DNA of 64,000 nt from Saprospiraceae bacterium. Lineage in GTDB: Bacteria > Bacteroidota > Bacteroidia > Chitinophagales > Saprospiraceae. The notes beneath the pieces were generated by a model, which was given only the letters and a program-made list of their open reading frames with translations, searched no databases and was not told the origin of the DNA. How positions within the stretch are numbered: the first letter of the stretch is position 1; each line of letters starts with the position of its first letter. The stretch spans positions 19,653 through 83,652 of the forward strand of contig JABWBR010000034.1 in the NCBI GenBank assembly GCA_013360405.1, in the 5' to 3' direction. A program made the position numbers and the translations under genes. This document shows, piece by piece, positions 60,803-64,000 of the stretch.

Positions 60803-62131
60803 ATGAAAAACTTTACGTTTGCACTGTTGATGCTGATGTCATCGGCGGCTTTTGCTCAAAACGCCCCGATTAATTTTGAGACGGGCGGCCAAGGGGCCGA
60901 TTGGACCTGGACCGTTTTTGAAAACGCCACCAATCCGCCCTTGGAAATTGTGGCTAATCCCGACCCCACCGGTATAAATACCTCCGCTACCGTCGCCAAA
61001 TATACGGCGCTCCAAAGCGGCAATCCCTGGGCGGGCTGCGAATCTTTGCACGGCGCCGATCTTGGGCCGTTCGTGTTAGACGCTACCAATTCTATCGTCA
61101 AAATCATGGTATGGAAGTCCGTGATAAGCGATGTGGGCATCAAGTTCGCCTCCCCAACCGGCTGGGCGCAGTCGGAGATCAAAGTAGCCAACACCCTGGT
61201 CAACCAATGGGAAGAGCTTACTTTCGATTTCTCCAGCTACATCAACCCGCCCGCCGGCGAAGGCCAGTTGGACCAATTCATCTTTTTCCCCGATTTCAAC
61301 CTGGCCGGCAGAACCCAGGATAACATCGTCTATTTTGACAATGTTACCTTTAGCGCCGGAGGAGGCCCCGCCGCGGAACCCACCGTAGCGGCGCCCACGC
61401 CCACCGAACCCGCAGCCAGCGTGATTTCCCTGTTTAGCGACGCATACGCCAATGTGCCGGTGGATACCTGGCTGACCCCCTGGTCGTCTGCCACACTAGA
61501 GGATATCACCATACAAGGCAACCCGACGAAGAAATATTCCGCACTCGATTTTGCGGGTATCGAAACTGTCGCTAACCAGGTGAATGCCACTGATATGACA
61601 CATTTTCACATTGATGTGTGGTCGGCTAACTTCACCTTTTTCGGCGTCAAATTGGTAGATTTCGGCGCCGACGGCGCATTCGGCGGCGGCGACGACGTGG
61701 AGCATCAAGTCAATTTCGACGCGCCGGCACAAGGCCAGTGGAATACTTATGACATACTGCTGAGCGACTTTACCGGATTGACGACAAGAGAGCACATAGC
61801 GCAATATATATTGGTAGGTCAACCCACCGGAACGAACACAGTTTTTGTAGACAATGTGTATTTCTACAACGATGCCACCAGCGTCAACTCACCCAACGCC
61901 GGCCTCAACAGGGTTAATGTTTTCCCCAATCCTGTAAAATCTGGCGCACAGGTTCAGTTGAGCGCTCCCGTAACGCAGGTGGAAATATTCGACCTCACCG
62001 GAAAATTGGTCGCCTCGTCGCAAAACGTTTCTGTAATTGATACACAAAACCTGAACAGAAAGGGCGCTTACGTTGTTAGGTTGCTTCTGGATAACGGTGC
62101 GGTTCAAACCAACAGACTTATAGTGCATTGA
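60803..62131 (+). CDS. Secreted glycan-binding protein with T9SS type A sorting domain
   Basis: 442 residues from the ATG at 60803 (signal peptide MKNFTFALLMLMSSAAFA); a TTG at 60797 is less likely. Residues about 20-190 form a beta-sandwich carbohydrate-binding-like domain (TGGQGADWTWTVFENA). A linker APTPTEPA then leads to a module starting VISLFSDAYANVPVD and ending VFVDNVYFYND, shared with the lipoprotein at 49785. The C-terminus is a type A sorting signal (VFPNPVKSGAQVQLSAP, GAYVVRLLLDNG). It is a likely surface-bound glucan binder, last gene of the compact operon. A perfect heptamer array starts 5 bases after its stop. Confidence 0.88.
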   Translation: MKNFTFALLMLMSSAAFAQNAPINFETGGQGADWTWTVFENATNPPLEIVANPDPTGINTSATVAKYTALQSGNPWAGCESLHGADLGPFVLDATNSIVKIMVWKSVISDVGIKFASPTGWAQSEIKVANTLVNQWEELTFDFSSYINPPAGEGQLDQFIFFPDFNLAGRTQDNIVYFDNVTFSAGGGPAAEPTVAAPTPTEPAASVISLFSDAYANVPVDTWLTPWSSATLEDITIQGNPTKKYSALDFAGIETVANQVNATDMTHFHIDVWSANFTFFGVKLVDFGADGAFGGGDDVEHQVNFDAPAQGQWNTYDILLSDFTGLTTREHIAQYILVGQPTGTNTVFVDNVYFYNDATSVNSPNAGLNRVNVFPNPVKSGAQVQLSAPVTQVEIFDLTGKLVASSQNVSVIDTQNLNRKGAYVVRLLLDNGAVQTNRLIVH

Positions 62132-62135
62132 GTTG

Positions 62136-62219
62136 GTTCTCTGTTCTCTGTTCTCTGTTCTCTGTTCTCTGTTCTCTGTTCTCTGTTCTCTGTTCTCTGT
62201 TCTCTGTTCTCTGTTCTCT
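62136..62219. repeat. Twelve perfect tandem copies of GTTCTCT
   Basis: 84 bases without a single change, directly downstream of the T9SS binding-protein gene. It is the longest perfect tandem repeat in the window. Confidence 0.95.
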
Positions 62220-62248
62220 GTTCATGATTAACTGGCAAAGATAAGGAA

Positions 62249-62367
62249 CGGACAACCGACAACCGACAACAGAGAACGGACAACTGACAAACCGATAACG
62301 GATAACCGACAACCGACAACGGATAACAGAGAACGGATAACCGACAACCGACAACAACAACTGACAA
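62249..62367. repeat. AACnnnn heptamers of opposite orientation, abutting the sensor start
   Basis: Units such as AACCGAC, AACAGAG, AACGGAT and AACTGAC run up to the TTG start codon at 62368. They are partly complementary to the GTTCTCT array, so the region can fold into a long imperfect hairpin with a 25-30 base unique centre (about 62220-62248). Confidence 0.85.
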
Positions 62368-63921
62368 TTGAAAAAAGCAACCTCAGGCTTATTGTTTTTT
62401 CTGGTTGGGGCGCTTGCGGCTTTTGCCCAGGTGCTTACAGAAAAAGGAGTGCCGTTGTTGCAAAGTTACACCCCCGAAGATTATCACAATAAAGGCAAGG
62501 TCTGGGATATTTGTTCCGCCCCCAACGGCATCGTCTACATGGCAGCCGACAAGGGTTTGCTGGAATACGACGGAAAAACCTGGAGCGCTTTCAAGGGCAG
62601 CAAGGGATTCACCCGGTCCTTGTTGGTAGCAAATGATTCGCTGATTTATACCGGCTCCGATCTCGATTTTGGTATTTGGAAAAAAAACAAATACCAGCAA
62701 TTCGATTATACTTCATTGTATCCTTTTCAGGAAGTGGTTCAAGACATTAACGAAGAGTTTTGGCAAATTCACCAGTTGAATAACGATATTATCTTCGTTT
62801 CCTCACAGAATTTATATGTGCATAAAAAACCGCAACTTGTCCGGATAGCGGCGCCTTTTAAATTTTCAAATAGTTTTTTGGTAAATGGCACGCTCTATTT
62901 CGCCGACGAAAAAAACGGGCTGTATGTTTTTGATGGATTTTCGCTAAAAAAGCTATTTGAATATCCCGATAAAGGCATTTTTCATATCTCAGGAATTTAC
63001 CAACATGCTGGGGGGCTTGTCATCGTCACCCGCGATTCGGGACTTTATCGCTACGCAGACGGCAATTTAATACCCTTGCAAAACGTATTATCTGAAAACC
63101 TGAAAACTGTCAAAGCGTTCAGCTTTGAACCGGTCGGCCATACACGCATAGCTATCGGTACTGTGCTTAATGGATTGTATATCACAGATCTGGAAGGAAA
63201 AATCATACACCGCATAAACAGAAACAAAGGGCTGCCCAGCAATACGTTGCTGGCTCTGCACTTCAGCCCATCGGGGAAATTATGGATGGGCATGGATTAT
63301 GGGGTGTCCGTTTTGAATTTGAAAAACGATTTCACTACCTTTTATGATTATAAAGGAGAATACGGCGCCGGTTACGCCGCCTCATTGAAGGATGAGGTGT
63401 TTTATCTGGGCACCAACCAGGGCTTGTATCGCGCAAAATGGGAAGAGCTAAATGACGACAGGGCGCATTTCAGTTTCCGACTCATCCCGGAAACAGAGGG
63501 ACAGGTATGGACATTGGAACAAATAGACAATTCTTTGTGGATGGGGCACGACAAAGGCTTGTTTGCCGTGCGGGAAAATGCGGTGGAAAGGGTAGGGGGG
63601 GAGGCAGGTGTCTGGACCGTCCTGCCTCACAAAAATTATTTGCTGACCGGAAATTATAATGGTATTTGCATTTACGGCAAATCCGGCGGCAAATGGACTT
63701 TTATTAAAAAAATGGGCCTCATCTCCGGTTCCTGCAACCAGGTAATTGTTGAAAAAGACAACATCCTTTGGGTGAATATTCCCAATTTCGGCATTATCAG
63801 GGTTGAACTGGACGCTGAATTAAACCCTTCTGACCGGTTGATTTTTCCGGATGATATTTTTAAAGGGGATGACCTGTATTTATTAAAAAATGAACAAGGG
63901 GTTGTACACTTCCCCCAATGA
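62368..63921 (+). CDS. Beta-propeller sensor fragment (two-component/triple-tyrosine regulator type)
   Basis: 517 residues from a TTG at 62368. The signal peptide MKKATSGLLFFLVGALAAFA makes this start credible despite the codon. Propeller repeats are evident: GKVWDICSAPNGIVYMAAD, GLYVFDGFSLKKL, SPSGKLWMGMDYGVSVLNL, DNSLWMGHDKGLFAVREN. Such propellers form the periplasmic part of regulators (hybrid two-component or LuxR type) that sense glycan products. The usual Y_Y_Y domain, membrane helix and output domain are missing because a TGA occurs at 63919. Downstream, all that is visible is 79 bases with no convincing continuation. It may be truncated, frameshifted, or work as a separate sensor. 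Confidence 0.65.
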   Translation: MKKATSGLLFFLVGALAAFAQVLTEKGVPLLQSYTPEDYHNKGKVWDICSAPNGIVYMAADKGLLEYDGKTWSAFKGSKGFTRSLLVANDSLIYTGSDLDFGIWKKNKYQQFDYTSLYPFQEVVQDINEEFWQIHQLNNDIIFVSSQNLYVHKKPQLVRIAAPFKFSNSFLVNGTLYFADEKNGLYVFDGFSLKKLFEYPDKGIFHISGIYQHAGGLVIVTRDSGLYRYADGNLIPLQNVLSENLKTVKAFSFEPVGHTRIAIGTVLNGLYITDLEGKIIHRINRNKGLPSNTLLALHFSPSGKLWMGMDYGVSVLNLKNDFTTFYDYKGEYGAGYAASLKDEVFYLGTNQGLYRAKWEELNDDRAHFSFRLIPETEGQVWTLEQIDNSLWMGHDKGLFAVRENAVERVGGEAGVWTVLPHKNYLLTGNYNGICIYGKSGGKWTFIKKMGLISGSCNQVIVEKDNILWVNIPNFGIIRVELDAELNPSDRLIFPDDIFKGDDLYLLKNEQGVVHFPQ

Positions 63922-64000
63922 GCAACCACGAAGAAGTAGAAAAAAGAGTATTTTTCCACCTTCAAATCGTGACACATGCGAAAGAGCACCATCAGTAAAA

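Noticed and set aside
1..63980. tRNA, rRNA or insertion sequences
   Set aside because: Intergenic regions were read for tRNA-like cloverleafs, CCA ends and transposase genes; none was convincing, although a short tRNA could be missed without a covariance-model search.

Overview
The window looks like a chromosomal segment of a Bacteroidota, most likely the Saprospiria/Lewinella branch. Reasons: two adjacent proteins with type IX secretion (T9SS) C-terminal sorting domains of types A and B, a third T9SS type A protein in the sugar locus, Bacteroidota-style -7 boxes (TAnnTTTG), a CusA operon opening with HYC_CC_PP and DUF3347 proteins, and a beta-glucan locus of flavobacterial/saprospiral type. 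No tRNA, rRNA or insertion sequence was recognised. All calls come from reading the sequence; no database search was run.

Layout. (1) 1-7950: copper/silver efflux operon, with HYC_CC_PP protein (cut by the window edge), DUF3347 lipoprotein, CusA-type RND pump, TolC-type outer membrane protein and two different periplasmic adaptors. (2) 8222-13400: accessory stretch with a GNAT acetyltransferase, a DUF433/DUF5615 toxin-antitoxin-like pair, a nucleotidyltransferase-like DUF6932 pair and a DUF1016/PDDEXK nuclease, separated by long composite repeats. (3) 13610-28691: defence island. The backbone is helicase, DUF1156 methylase and DUF499 ATPase, an arrangement I recall being named Hma (helicase, methylase, ATPase). 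Embedded in it are a Septu-like ATPase/HNH pair and a second P-loop ATPase with a nuclease-like tail. A six-helix membrane protein sits directly upstream and a protein with an effector-associated-domain-like tail directly downstream. (4) 28692-33600: MntA/HepT pair, a DUF4143 ATPase between direct repeats, lysoplasmalogenase, a small membrane protein. (5) 33609-46270: housekeeping and surface genes (topA, DUF3467, GNAT, typA, two T9SS proteins, an unknown helical protein). (6) 46582-63921: a beta-glucan (laminarin-type) utilisation locus without SusC/SusD. It has a glycosidase fused to a probable outer membrane barrel, a glycan-binding lipoprotein, GH16, a GH149/GH161-like phosphorylase, GH30, an MFS/GPH transporter, two cytoplasmic GH17-like enzymes, a T9SS binding protein and a propeller sensor fragment.

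How the parts work together. In the glucan locus, surface and periplasmic enzymes would cut and debranch beta-1,3/1,6-glucan, the MFS protein would carry oligosaccharides across the inner membrane, and the signal-less GH17s and phosphorylase would finish the breakdown in the cytoplasm. In the defence island the methylase would mark self DNA while the helicase, ATPases and nucleases act on unmarked DNA; this is inference.

The strongest genome-scale signal is short tandem repeats of 7 or 8 bp (heptamers of the form AACnnnn; octamers such as GTGCTGAT) and longer composite repeats between genes. They often run exactly up to, or into, gene ends: several stop codons lie inside repeat units, two genes begin with non-ATG codons directly after a heptamer array, and one array of seven heptamers lies in frame inside the defence methylase.
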